A stretch of 27,541 nucleotides of DNA from Chromera velia (lineage: Eukaryota > Sar > Chromeraceae). This document shows positions 19,947 through 27,541 of the stretch, piece after piece. Numbering within the stretch: the stretch's first letter is position 1; each line of letters starts with the position of its first letter. Where the stretch lies: the NCBI GenBank assembly GCA_018398765.1, contig JAHBMJ010000139.1, positions 28,050 to 55,590 on the forward strand. The letters are read 5' to 3'. A program made the position numbers and the translations under genes. The notes under the pieces were generated by a model that saw nothing but the letters and a program-made list of their open reading frames with translations, had not been told where the DNA came from and did no database searches.

Positions 19947-20545
19947 CCTCCCTGGCGGTTTGATTTACAGGATTCACACAGAAGAAAGGAGACGGGTATC
20001 TCTCACAAGCGACTGAGCAAACGGTTGGTGCTCGGGCTCTGTGACAAATTGCACGAGTGGTGGACCGGCCTTTAGCTCTGGAAGGGGATGCGAATTCAGA
20101 TCTACACAGAATACTCGTACGTGGGTACAACCGTTCACTGGTGAGGTGACATGGTCACCGTGACATTCATCACCGTAGGCTCTAGCGGTTTTCGGCGGCG
20201 ACGCGACCCACAACACATCCCACAACATATATGCGGGTCCGTTGCATGCGCGCGCGCCGCCGCACTGACTAGCCACCGTCTCTGCGCTTTTCCGTCTCCC
20301 ACAAAATTCGTCCTCGTACAGTGATGTCCAGTGAGGAATACCGACTCTCTTCACAAGCTGTACGTTGGGAACATCTCTCATCAGTCGACAGAGAGCTGAA
20401 TTTGTGACACAATTTCGAGTATATACTGGATGACTCTTTGAATTTATCGATCGATCCTCTTCTTGTTTTCTTTCGCGGTGTATTCTGCTGCTCATTCAGT
20501 GAGTGGGCGCTGAAAGCAGAAACGGAGAAAAGAGGATAGACGAAA
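19947..20545. promoter_or_regulatory. shared intergenic region of two divergent genes
   Basis: Six hundred bases separate the fusion gene start (19946, minus) from the BUB3 start (20546, plus), so both promoters should lie here. Visible structure: a cluster of GTGAC/GTCAC palindromes at about 20143-20173 (including GTGACATGGTCAC and GTCACCGTGAC), a GCATGCGCGCGCGCCGCCGC block at about 20244-20263, and ATCGATCGATC at about 20448. A 173-codon minus-strand frame (19974-20495) covers most of it, but its product has no recognisable features and I do not call it a gene. Confidence 0.5.
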
Positions 20546-21529
20546 ATGAACACCCCACTGACAGACATCAACGAACCACCCTTGGACTGCATCACCAGGG
20601 TGCAGTTCTCCCCGACGCAGGGTGAGTCCCTCCTTGTAGCGTCGTCATGGGACGGGTCTCTGCGTATGTACGACTGTAACAAGAATGCCATGCCCATCGC
20701 TTACGGTACCAACAAACCGATTCTGGACTGCTGTTTTATGGCCGACTCCAGAAGGGTGGTCTTTGGGGGGTTGTCTACGGAGGTTCGAATATTTGGCACA
20801 GCGGACAGCAGCAGCATTCTCTTGGGGAAGCACACGAAGGCAGTGAGGACGGTTTGTTACCACAAAGACCATCGCATTTTCACGGGTGGGTGGGACATGT
20901 TGGTGAAGGGGTGGGACCCCAGATCTCCCCAACCGACAAGCACAACCTCAGTCGGCCATAAGGTCTTCTGTATGGACTGCAATGACAGCAAAGTGCTTAT
21001 CGGGACCTCCAACAAAGAAATTGTTATTTTTGATGTGCGGAACATGGCCCAACCTTGGCACGTTGTAGAACCCCTGAAATATCAGTTGAGGTCAGTGAAG
21101 TGCTTCCCCGATCAGACCGGGTTTGCAGCCTCGTCCGTGGAGGGCCGAGTCGCGTGGGAGTATTTCGCCAACCCCTCCCCGAAACCGAAGTATGCCTTCA
21201 AGTGTCACCGTGAACCGATTGAAGGAGTGGAGCATGTCTATCCCGTCAATGCTTTGGCATTCCATTCGAAATACGGTACATTTGCCACCGGAGGGGGAGA
21301 CGGGACCGTCTCGATTTGGGATGGGATGGCAAAGAAGAGGTTGAGCAGAGTTAGCAAACAGAGCGTGGGGGTGTCCGCCCTCTCCTTTTCGGCCGACGGA
21401 ACCGTCCTTGCTCTCGGGCTGTCCTATACATTCGAAGAGGATGAAAAAGAGCAGATGCCTCCAAATGCCATCCGTCTGCGCCACCTCCAAGACAATGAAG
21501 TCAGACCCAAGAACCTTTCCTCCGGGTGA
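20546..21529 (+). CDS. BUB3: mitotic checkpoint protein BUB3 (WD40 propeller)
   Basis: This is an intronless frame of 327 residues, the usual BUB3 length. It encodes a WD40 beta-propeller that binds GLEBS motifs of BUB1/MAD3 and phosphorylated MELT repeats at kinetochores in other eukaryotes. Blade motifs are visible: SWDGSLRMYDC (34-44), GGLSTEVRIFG (74-84), GGWDMLVKGWDPR (114-126), GTSNKEIVIFDVRN (153-166) and GGGDGTVSIWDG (249-260). The BUB3 signature is in blades 5-6: SVEGRVAWEYF, then KYAFKCHRE with YPVNALAFH, and KKRL after the WD. The close relative RAE1 has a similar fold, but the SVEGRVA/EYF and KYAFKCHR motifs favour BUB3. The preceding in-frame context and MNTPLTDIN give a natural start. 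All neighbouring intact plus-strand genes have introns, so the lack of them is notable. Confidence 0.93.
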   Translation: MNTPLTDINEPPLDCITRVQFSPTQGESLLVASSWDGSLRMYDCNKNAMPIAYGTNKPILDCCFMADSRRVVFGGLSTEVRIFGTADSSSILLGKHTKAVRTVCYHKDHRIFTGGWDMLVKGWDPRSPQPTSTTSVGHKVFCMDCNDSKVLIGTSNKEIVIFDVRNMAQPWHVVEPLKYQLRSVKCFPDQTGFAASSVEGRVAWEYFANPSPKPKYAFKCHREPIEGVEHVYPVNALAFHSKYGTFATGGGDGTVSIWDGMAKKRLSRVSKQSVGVSALSFSADGTVLALGLSYTFEEDEKEQMPPNAIRLRHLQDNEVRPKNLSSG

Positions 21530-21957
21530 ATGTGAGTTAGCGAAGGGAGGGGGCTGGATGAGCAGAGTTTGTGTTGAAAGAACCAGGCCCAGTCTAGCTG
21601 CCAGTGCACATGTTGAGCTAGGAAAGGTGGAGCCAAGTGTGACAGATCGAGGCAGCGGTGAGGTTTGGGCCGAACTTTGGGAACAAAGGAGGGCCAGCTA
21701 TTGCTGGCAGGAGAAGGGGTGTGCGCGTTGGCCCATGGAGTGGCCGATTTATTTAGAAGTCATTGTGTGAGGGCCGCCGCTCTGTTTTTGATCGCATCGG
21801 AGGGGTAGCAACAACTGCAAATCTCAAAGAGAAAGGGGAAAGGAGCAGAGCAGGAAAAAACCGTGTAAAAACGCTCACAGAGTGAGAGACGCTGGCGTGT
21901 AGGCGTTTTTATATATGCATCTAACTATATCAATTTGTATAATGCATCATGATCCGA
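21530..21957. other. 3' flank of BUB3, no gene seen
   Basis: Open frames here are short and featureless. The region should contain the BUB3 3' untranslated region, but no clear polyadenylation signal could be assigned. A short AT-rich stretch at about 21907-21945 leads into the repeated element. Confidence 0.45.
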
Positions 21958-22272
21958 TGTAACATAATCAGTAGTCTAGTGGTAACGGAGCTCATATTCC
22001 AAGGCATAAAAGTAATGACACGAAGAAGGAGTGAACGGTTGGCTTGTTCTAGAAACGTTCATCCTAGAAGTCCTGCTTCAAAGTCTGGTTCTCCTAATAG
22101 TTAATCTGGATACCATGAACGCAAGCCGTCCTGAAGCTATATCGATTGGAGTGGCTACGGATGTGCACGCTTCCGCTCGGTCCCGCAAGGCAGGCTTATA
22201 CGTTTTGTCAACGCCACCGACCGGTCCACGCTAACGCTTAGAGGCGGCGCAGCTACGAGCATTCACGTCACA
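21958..22272 (+). mobile_element. dispersed 315-base element, copy 1 (possible SINE)
   Basis: It aligns without a gap to 25244-25558 in the same orientation, with about 27 differences, all transitions. Near the start, TAGTCTAGTGG (21972-21982) fits the tRNA-gene A-box pattern TRGYNNAGYGG. GTTCTAGAAAC at about 22046 is a poor B-box candidate. A tRNA-derived SINE is therefore possible. There is no coding frame and no poly-A tail at the end. Confidence 0.75.
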
Positions 22273-23295
22273 CATGCCCATCCTCCCAAGGCGTGTGTCC
22301 ACACACGATCTCAGATCTCATACTCAATTCCAATCGCTTCATTTCTCCTTGATGCTCTTTCCTTTCTCCCTCACATCAGATTCGAATCACACAAGAAGTC
22401 GGTATGCAACGACCGACATGGGTTGTTGGAGACTGCCACAAAGTTTAACATGTGCGTGGAGTGCTAACCATTCATCTTGAACATCGCTGCCTTAAGTAAA
22501 CAAGAACGGGATGACGGCGCGTGCAAGCGATCAGTCACCACAAGAAACTTCATAAATCTGTCACTGCATATGAGCTCATGTAGAGATCGCCCCACAGCTA
22601 GTCATACACTTTCACTCATCATCCATCCAGTTACTCTGCAAACACTGAATGATGACACCACAGGCACTCAAGAGGTGGTGTTTACGCTGTGGAGCTCTCC
22701 TCCCGCAAAGTGGTTCTGGTTCGACATGCATTAGGGAGAAAATACCAGAAACACTTTTACAGTCGGAAAAGACAAAGAGATCCTACAAATGCACATGCCA
22801 ACTCGCTTCAGATAGAAGGTACGCAAAAATATATAGAGAGAGATCAAATGTGCATGAGAAGATAAGAATCAAGACACAGAGAAAAGAATCTGCATCGAGA
22901 TGCATCAAAAGAAGAATAAAGAGAGATAGAAAAACATGAGAGGAAGTGTCCTCGAGTCGTTCCATTCAGTGTCAGTGTGTCAGTGTATCAATCAGTGTAT
23001 CAGTGTATCAATCAGTGTAGACCTCTCCCTCCTCATGGAAGAAGTGCGTTAGCAACTTTTCAAGCTGTTGTCTGTATTTCCTTTTTCTTCCTTCTTTTTC
23101 TACCTTTCCCTTGTTTTCATTCGTTCTTGTTCCACCTTTCGTTCGCTAAGCCTTTCATTTCTTCTTCTTCCACCCTTCATTCTCTTTTTTTCATTCATTC
23201 ATTCATTCAATCATTCTTTCATTCATTCTTTTCTTCTTTTTTTTCTTTCCTTCTTTCTTTCTTTTTTTATTTATTTCTTTCTTTTTCTAAACAGC
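22273..23295. other. gene-free region with simple repeats
   Basis: No gene is supported. A tandem CAGTGTATCAAT-type repeat lies at about 22966-23020. From about 23070 to 23290 the sequence is strongly pyrimidine-rich, with a CATT run near 23193-23212 and CTTT runs. It ends in a good acceptor (TTTTTCTAAACAG at 23283-23295), so the latter part may be an intron. Confidence 0.5.
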
Positions 23296-25232
23296 AAGGT
23301 GCAAGAAAGTCAAGGAAAAGGTTCAAGTAGCGAAGACGGACGGGGACAAGGTTAGAGACAAGACAAAGATAAGAACATTCATTCTTTCCTTCTCCATTCC
23401 ATCCTTTTAGTCTTTCTTCATCTCTTCAATCCCTCTTCCATTCTCCTATCTCTCCTTCTCACCTTCATTCTTTCTGCTTCCTCTAATCTATTGTTTCCCG
23501 TTCTCTCCTGCACCGACAGATACTATCATACCAACCAGCATCCCATCTATTCATTTCTTTCTGTCATCTTCTTTTCTCTTCGTTTTTCTTCTCTTCTTTC
23601 TTCCGTTCTCTTCTTTCTCTTTTTTGTACTTTTACCTTGCACTGGACTCTGTTCGGTGGAGAAACATGGGGAATCATTCTCACCCACTGGGCGGATTAAA
23701 TATGTACTTCTGAAGTCCTTGACCGAGAGCGTACATGGCGAGACTCGGCTCGTCTTTTCTTCTTCGACTCTAGATGCTCTACAGCTTCTAGCCTTCCAGA
23801 TAGGCCTTGTACGTCTTTGCACGGCTTGTTTCGATCAGCCTACCATCATCGTCGGTACACTGCCAGGCCTCTGTGTGGCGCTACTATTAGTAAGTTAGGG
23901 GCACACACAGGCTTTTCAAATTTCTTCCGTTCATTAAGCAGCGCCAATCTTGATAAGCTGGGTGCGCTTTTCTGCCATTCTCGATCTCCTCTCTCTTTTT
24001 ATGATCCCGCTGTTTCTGTTTATTCTTTTCTTCTTCTTTTCCTTAATTCTTTCTTCTTTCTGTTTAATTTTTTCTCGTCCTTCTACTCTTTTTCGTCCAT
24101 TCTCTCCTACCGGGCGCCCTCACACGAAGTGAGTACTGAGGATTTCCAGGCGCTCTCGCTGACTGTCATTTCCCGTCTCCTCCTTTTTTATTTTATGAAA
24201 ACGGAGACACAGGAACAATGCATACCTACAGTCAGCTGACTTGTTCTCTTCTTGTCTGGGATCTTGTCCGGGCGACCAGGTGTTCTCACACCCTGCCGTC
24301 TCCTCTTCTTTCGTTACTCTTCACGGCATGCCACCTGCCTCCACGAGAGGCAACCCAACCTCACAAAAGTCTATACGAAAGGAATCAGAAAGACTCAGAC
24401 TCGTTTCTTCATGTACAGGTCAGCACGACCGGAAGTGTGGTCCATGCTCTGTCTGCCCGTTTTCTTAGTCACTCCTTGTTCTGTCGTGCCCTGCCCTCTC
24501 TGGAGTCTACAATAAGCAGCTCCTTCTCCTGATTTGCACAGGTCCCTACACAACACGATAAGATGACTGAGAGGAGCACGCATAGAAACACTTCCTTTGC
24601 ACTCCAATCTTATGTAGGCTTTCCATCGATCTGCCGTATCGAGTCCTCACCATCAGACTAACAACAGTCCGAATTGACAACACCGTCTCACCCTTTTCGG
24701 ACTCACAGTTTCTCTTTTCCTTCCTTCACTCTCGATTCACAGAGTCACCTACCTCCTTCTCTTTCCATTTCTGTGGAAGCAATCTTTAGAGAGGGGACCA
24801 GAGAGAGGTTTTTCATCAGCACGCTCGATCTGTCATCAACGAGGCCTTTGTTCAGTCTCATCTTCCTGAGGTTTATATCTCAGGGAACACTAAGTCTTCC
24901 GAGGCCGATAGAACCTCACACACAGCCTCGGTAGAGAACCAATCACCACAGTGTTTTCCTCTTCTTCTGTGCTTCCATCGCAATAATCCACGTACACCAG
25001 TGGTCTGGCTTCATCTGGTTCTACCCTTCCTTGAAAAAAAATTCTCTCTCTGTAGATCACTATTCACGGTCTCTTTCCACAGGTAGTCATATTCTCTTCA
25101 AGTACAACACTTTTTCTTATGCGGCTCGCAAAGGAAGCCTTAGGACCAGATCAATCCATCAGACCAACTGTTCTATGGAAGCATCACACTCAGTTTGAAC
25201 AGGAAGAAATTTGTGACTCTGTCTGCCTTTGA
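23296..25232 (+). pseudogene. possible multi-exon gene or remnant with helicase-like fragments
   Basis: Evidence is weak. Three stretches look like exons separated by pyrimidine-rich sequence. The first is 23296-23350 (acceptor AAACAG, donor GTTAGA). The second ends at a strong GTAAGT donor at 23890; it reads SPTGRIKYVLLKSLTESV followed by RLVFSSSTLDALQLLAFQIG. The third is 25083-25232, reading VVIFSSSTTLFLMRLAKEAL and ending in TGA. The K-x8-L then VxFSSST-x-L-x-L pattern resembles the region around motif IV in the C-terminal helicase lobe of SNF2-family ATPases. The similar motif appears twice, and no later motif (such as the LLSTRAGG region) is intact. A decayed or duplicated fragment is therefore more likely than a working gene. 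Exon phases between them could not be made consistent. Confidence 0.25.
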
Positions 25233-25243
25233 TTGAGACCACC

Positions 25244-25558
25244 TGTAACATAATCAGTAGTTTAGCGGTAACGGAGCTCATATTCCAAGGCATAAAAGTA
25301 ATGACACGAAAAAGGAGTAAACGGTTAGCTTGTTCTAGAAACGTTCATCCTAAAAGTCCTACTTCAAAGTTCGGTTCTCCTAATAGTCAATCTAGATGCC
25401 ATGAATACAAGCCGTCCTGAAGCTATATCGATTAGAGTGGCTACGGGTGTGCGCGCTTCCGCTCGGTCCTGCAAGGCAGGCTCATACGTTCTGTTAACGC
25501 CACTAACCGGCCCACACCAACGCTTAGAGGCGGCGCAGCTACGAGCATTCATGTCACA
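25244..25558 (+). mobile_element. dispersed 315-base element, copy 2
   Basis: Same length and orientation as 21958-22272, about 91% identical with no indels. The A-box-like motif is TAGTTTAGCGG at 25258-25268. It follows directly after the stop of the helicase-like fragment. No obvious target site duplication was found at either end. Confidence 0.75.
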
Positions 25559-26023
25559 TTCAACATCATGTAAATGTTAGTATAAATGTTTAATCTACGG
25601 TTTCATTGAATCAACTAGGTCTTAAACATGCAAGAGGGGCGTAGGCCAGTCCCGTATGGGCCCTATGCATGCAGATCTACCCGCGTTTGGATTCAACTTT
25701 GGAATGTCATGGCATATAGGTCAGGGCCTGCTGTTATGCGGATCATGTACCTAATGACATGTATCTGCCGTCTTTCAGAGAAAATTTAATTCAAAAATTA
25801 AATACGCATGATTGTTTTTCATTCGAGTAGAAACAGAGTTCTCTTCATCTTTCTATTGGCAATGCGTGAAAGGTTATCATTCTGATTCGTTCAAAGGAAG
25901 TCAACTGCTAGGTCAACTGTTTGTTCTAAAGTATAAAGAAGTTCACTGTATCCAGTCTTTTTTTTTTTTGTTTGCTTGTCAATCTTCGTATATCTTTATT
26001 ACCCCTGCAGCTTTCTGTGAAGC
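25559..26023. other. AT-rich gene-free stretch
   Basis: It contains a T-run at about 25959-25969 followed by TATTACCCCTGCAG (25997-26010), which looks like an intron 3' end. A 71-codon frame at 25812-26027 is mainly hydrophobic by virtue of the T-rich tract. Nothing is recognised. Confidence 0.4.
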
Positions 26024-26272
26024 TTGAAGGAGACCAAAGTCGTCACTGGAGAGGACGGGTTAGCCAAGATGGTCGTATTAGGTTATGTCTTAGGTCGTGT
26101 TATGGGTCTAGTTAATTGTAATACCGTTGTATTTCATTTAAAAGGGAATGGTAACTATGATGCGCTTTGTGTCGTTTATGCAAGCGGCAAACCATCTTAT
26201 AGAAAGTCGTTTATTCATAAAGACAGTCTTAGAAATTACTTTAAGTTAGAAAGTCTCAGATGCATTAATTAG
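26024..26272 (+). CDS. small AT-rich ORF of unknown function
   Basis: An 82-codon frame from ATG at 26024 to TAG at 26270-26272. The peptide is balanced in composition (for example LGYVLGRVMGLVNCNTVVFH and KPSYRKSFIHKDSLRNYF). It reads like real protein, but no family is recognised. It is more AT-rich than the confident genes of this window and lies among mobile elements, and a candidate acceptor (CTGCAG) lies just upstream at 26005-26010. It could be a last exon, a viral or transposon remnant, or chance. Confidence 0.3.
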   Translation: MKETKVVTGEDGLAKMVVLGYVLGRVMGLVNCNTVVFHLKGNGNYDALCVVYASGKPSYRKSFIHKDSLRNYFKLESLRCIN

Positions 26273-26464
26273 TGTTTTAAAACATTTTTTTCATATGTAT
26301 TGATTTTAAGGTATCGAGTATCCTAGCAAGTATCGGTACTCCTCGATCCTCTTATACAGGTATGGAAGTATTGACGGTATCGGTACTTAACAGCTCTGGT
26401 CTGGCCTCTTTAGGTCAGCAATTGCTCAGGCGGCTTAGCGTGCTAGTTAACGTGTTCTCATCTA

Positions 26465-26655
26465 TGGGTCGGTGACTATTGCAATAGTTAGAATAGTGAA
26501 CTATTTTAACTATATTTTCTGATAGTCGCTTCATTTTTAACTATAAAATAGTAAGAATAGTTAACTATTTCAACTATTTTTTCTAGTTATAGTTTACCAT
26601 TTTGACTATAAAATATAGAGGTATAGCTATAGTTGCTATAGTCAACTATTTGTTG
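26465..26655. repeat. degenerate AT-rich AACTATTTT repeat
   Basis: Variants of TAGTTAACTATT and AACTATAAAATA recur about every 20-30 bases, on both strands because the core is palindromic. They directly border the 5' end of the LINE fragment and may be its insertion site or the 3' tail of another element. Confidence 0.65.
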
Positions 26656-27541
26656 ACGAACCGACTCATAGATGCTTAGCTTTGCAAGGAGAAGAAAGAA
26701 ACCGATCATGGAAGGAGAAGAAAGAAGAAAGAAAAAGGGAGAGGAAAGAAGAGCCAGCAGAAGCGCTGAGAGGGGAAGGAAGAAAGCAAATAAGAAAACT
26801 CAGAAGGATAAAGAGAAAAGTGAGAGAGGAAATCAGAGGCCTGAAAGCAGAAAGAGAGCAGAGGGATAAACGAGAAAATGAGAGCAGCACCTCAGCTCAG
26901 GAAGGAGAAAGATTGAGACAGGCATATGAGGAGAGGAGAAAACAGTTAGTCATGATAGAGAGAGCGCTGAGAAACGCGGTGACGAGAGAGCAAAGGAAGG
27001 CAGAAAAGAGAAAGGTGGAGAACATAAGAGCCGAAATAAATGAAGGAGGCTGCTGGAAGGTGTGGAGGAGACTCGGTGAGGAAGACAGGAGGGCAGCACC
27101 AAGAAAAACAAAAGACAGCATGACGACCCAGCAGGTAGCAGAAGGTTTCAAACAAACGTACGAGCTGCCAAAGGAAGAGAAAGAAGAGAGAAAGAGGGAA
27201 CAAGAAAGAAAAACGACAGTGAGTAGAGCGATTAAGGAGAAAGGATGGCACATAGCAGAGGAAAAAGAGGTAAGGAAGGCAATGAAAAGAGCAGGCAACC
27301 CCAGAAAGGCCGCTGGGAAGGACGGAATGCCCCCAGGAATGCTGAGAACGATGGAAAAATCGACTGAGCTGGTATCTTTGTATGTTTTGTTAATTAATGT
27401 TGCATATCGTTTTGGTTGGTGGCCGAAAGGGTGGAATGACTTGCCGGTGACGGCCCTTCCAAAACCGGGTAAGTCACTCGCACTAATTGGGGGATGGAGG
27501 GGAGTGCACCTGGTGGTAGCAGATGCGAAATGGGGGGACAT
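26619..27541 (+). mobile_element. non-LTR retrotransposon (LINE) fragment, linker and start of reverse transcriptase
   Basis: One frame is open from 26619 to about 27240. It encodes a highly charged Lys/Glu/Arg linker typical of the stretch between endonuclease and reverse transcriptase, ending GGCWKVWRRLGEED ... QQVAEGFKQTYELP ... TTVSRAIKE. The reading then continues one base out of frame: GWHIAEEKEVRKAMKRAGN, KAAGKDGMPPGML, GWWPKGWNDLPVTALPKPGK and GGWRGVHLV. This is the finger region of LINE reverse transcriptase (A-GxDG-P, W ... PxPKPGK, WRGI-L). The shift coincides with AAAA at 27240-27243, so this copy is probably dead or has a homopolymer error. No endonuclease is found upstream, which fits the usual 5' truncation. 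The catalytic YADD region lies beyond the window. Confidence 0.8.

Noticed and set aside
19974-20495. 173-codon minus-strand ORF between the two divergent genes
   Set aside because: No recognisable motif, and it fills the shared promoter region; it might be a small gene but I cannot support it.
26897-27541. 214-codon minus-strand ORF at the right edge
   Set aside because: It is the reverse strand of the LINE linker and reverse transcriptase; the Ser/Leu/Phe-rich product comes from the AG-rich sense strand.
1-27541. CRISPR arrays, tRNA or rRNA genes, bacterial operons
   Set aside because: Nothing of this kind was seen; repeats are transposon- or microsatellite-like, and genes have spliceosomal introns.

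Overview
The window looks like nuclear DNA of an intron-rich protist. Its genes carry several introns of about 100-870 bases, with pyrimidine-rich 3' ends finishing in GCAG or TCAG. The sense strand of many introns is full of CT-type microsatellites. Secreted cysteine-rich proteins, a single-exon BUB3, many GCATGC palindromes and abundant degenerate repeats fit an alveolate. A chromerid alga of the Chromera type is my best guess, but it is inferred from general character and not from a diagnostic marker.

Layout. Bases 1-2509 hold two minus-strand genes for small multi-pass membrane proteins; the first runs into a purine-rich microsatellite at the window edge. Bases 3175-5478 (+) hold a five-exon gene for a secreted cysteine-rich protein. 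Bases 5479-7250 are repeat-rich and non-coding. Bases 7312-9947 (+) hold a second five-exon secreted protein, with two duplicated cysteine-rich exons followed by a PPC-like beta-sandwich domain; its exon 2 contains an apparent frameshift. Bases 9950-14030 contain no convincing intact gene. They hold direct repeats, a 0.5 kb foldback element, an interrupted ORF and a small element with inverted ends.

The most striking gene lies at 14029-19946 (-). Six exons with consistent phases encode about 1413 residues: a class V aminotransferase (cysteine desulfurase-like) domain with a U1-type zinc finger inserted in it, a long low-complexity linker, and a complete TtcA-like PP-loop tRNA thiolation domain. 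The enzyme that would release sulfur and the enzyme that would use it appear to sit on one polypeptide. It is divergently arranged, across a 600-base gap, with an intronless BUB3 gene at 20546-21529 (+).

Bases 21530-27541 are mostly repeats. Two 315-base copies of one dispersed element (21958-22272 and 25244-25558) differ at about 27 sites, all of them transitions, which suggests cytosine deamination. Between them lie weak helicase-like coding fragments. The right edge is a non-LTR retrotransposon reverse transcriptase fragment with a frameshift, cut by the window end.

All exon boundaries were inferred by eye from reading frame, phase and GT/AG signals. No alignment or database search was possible.
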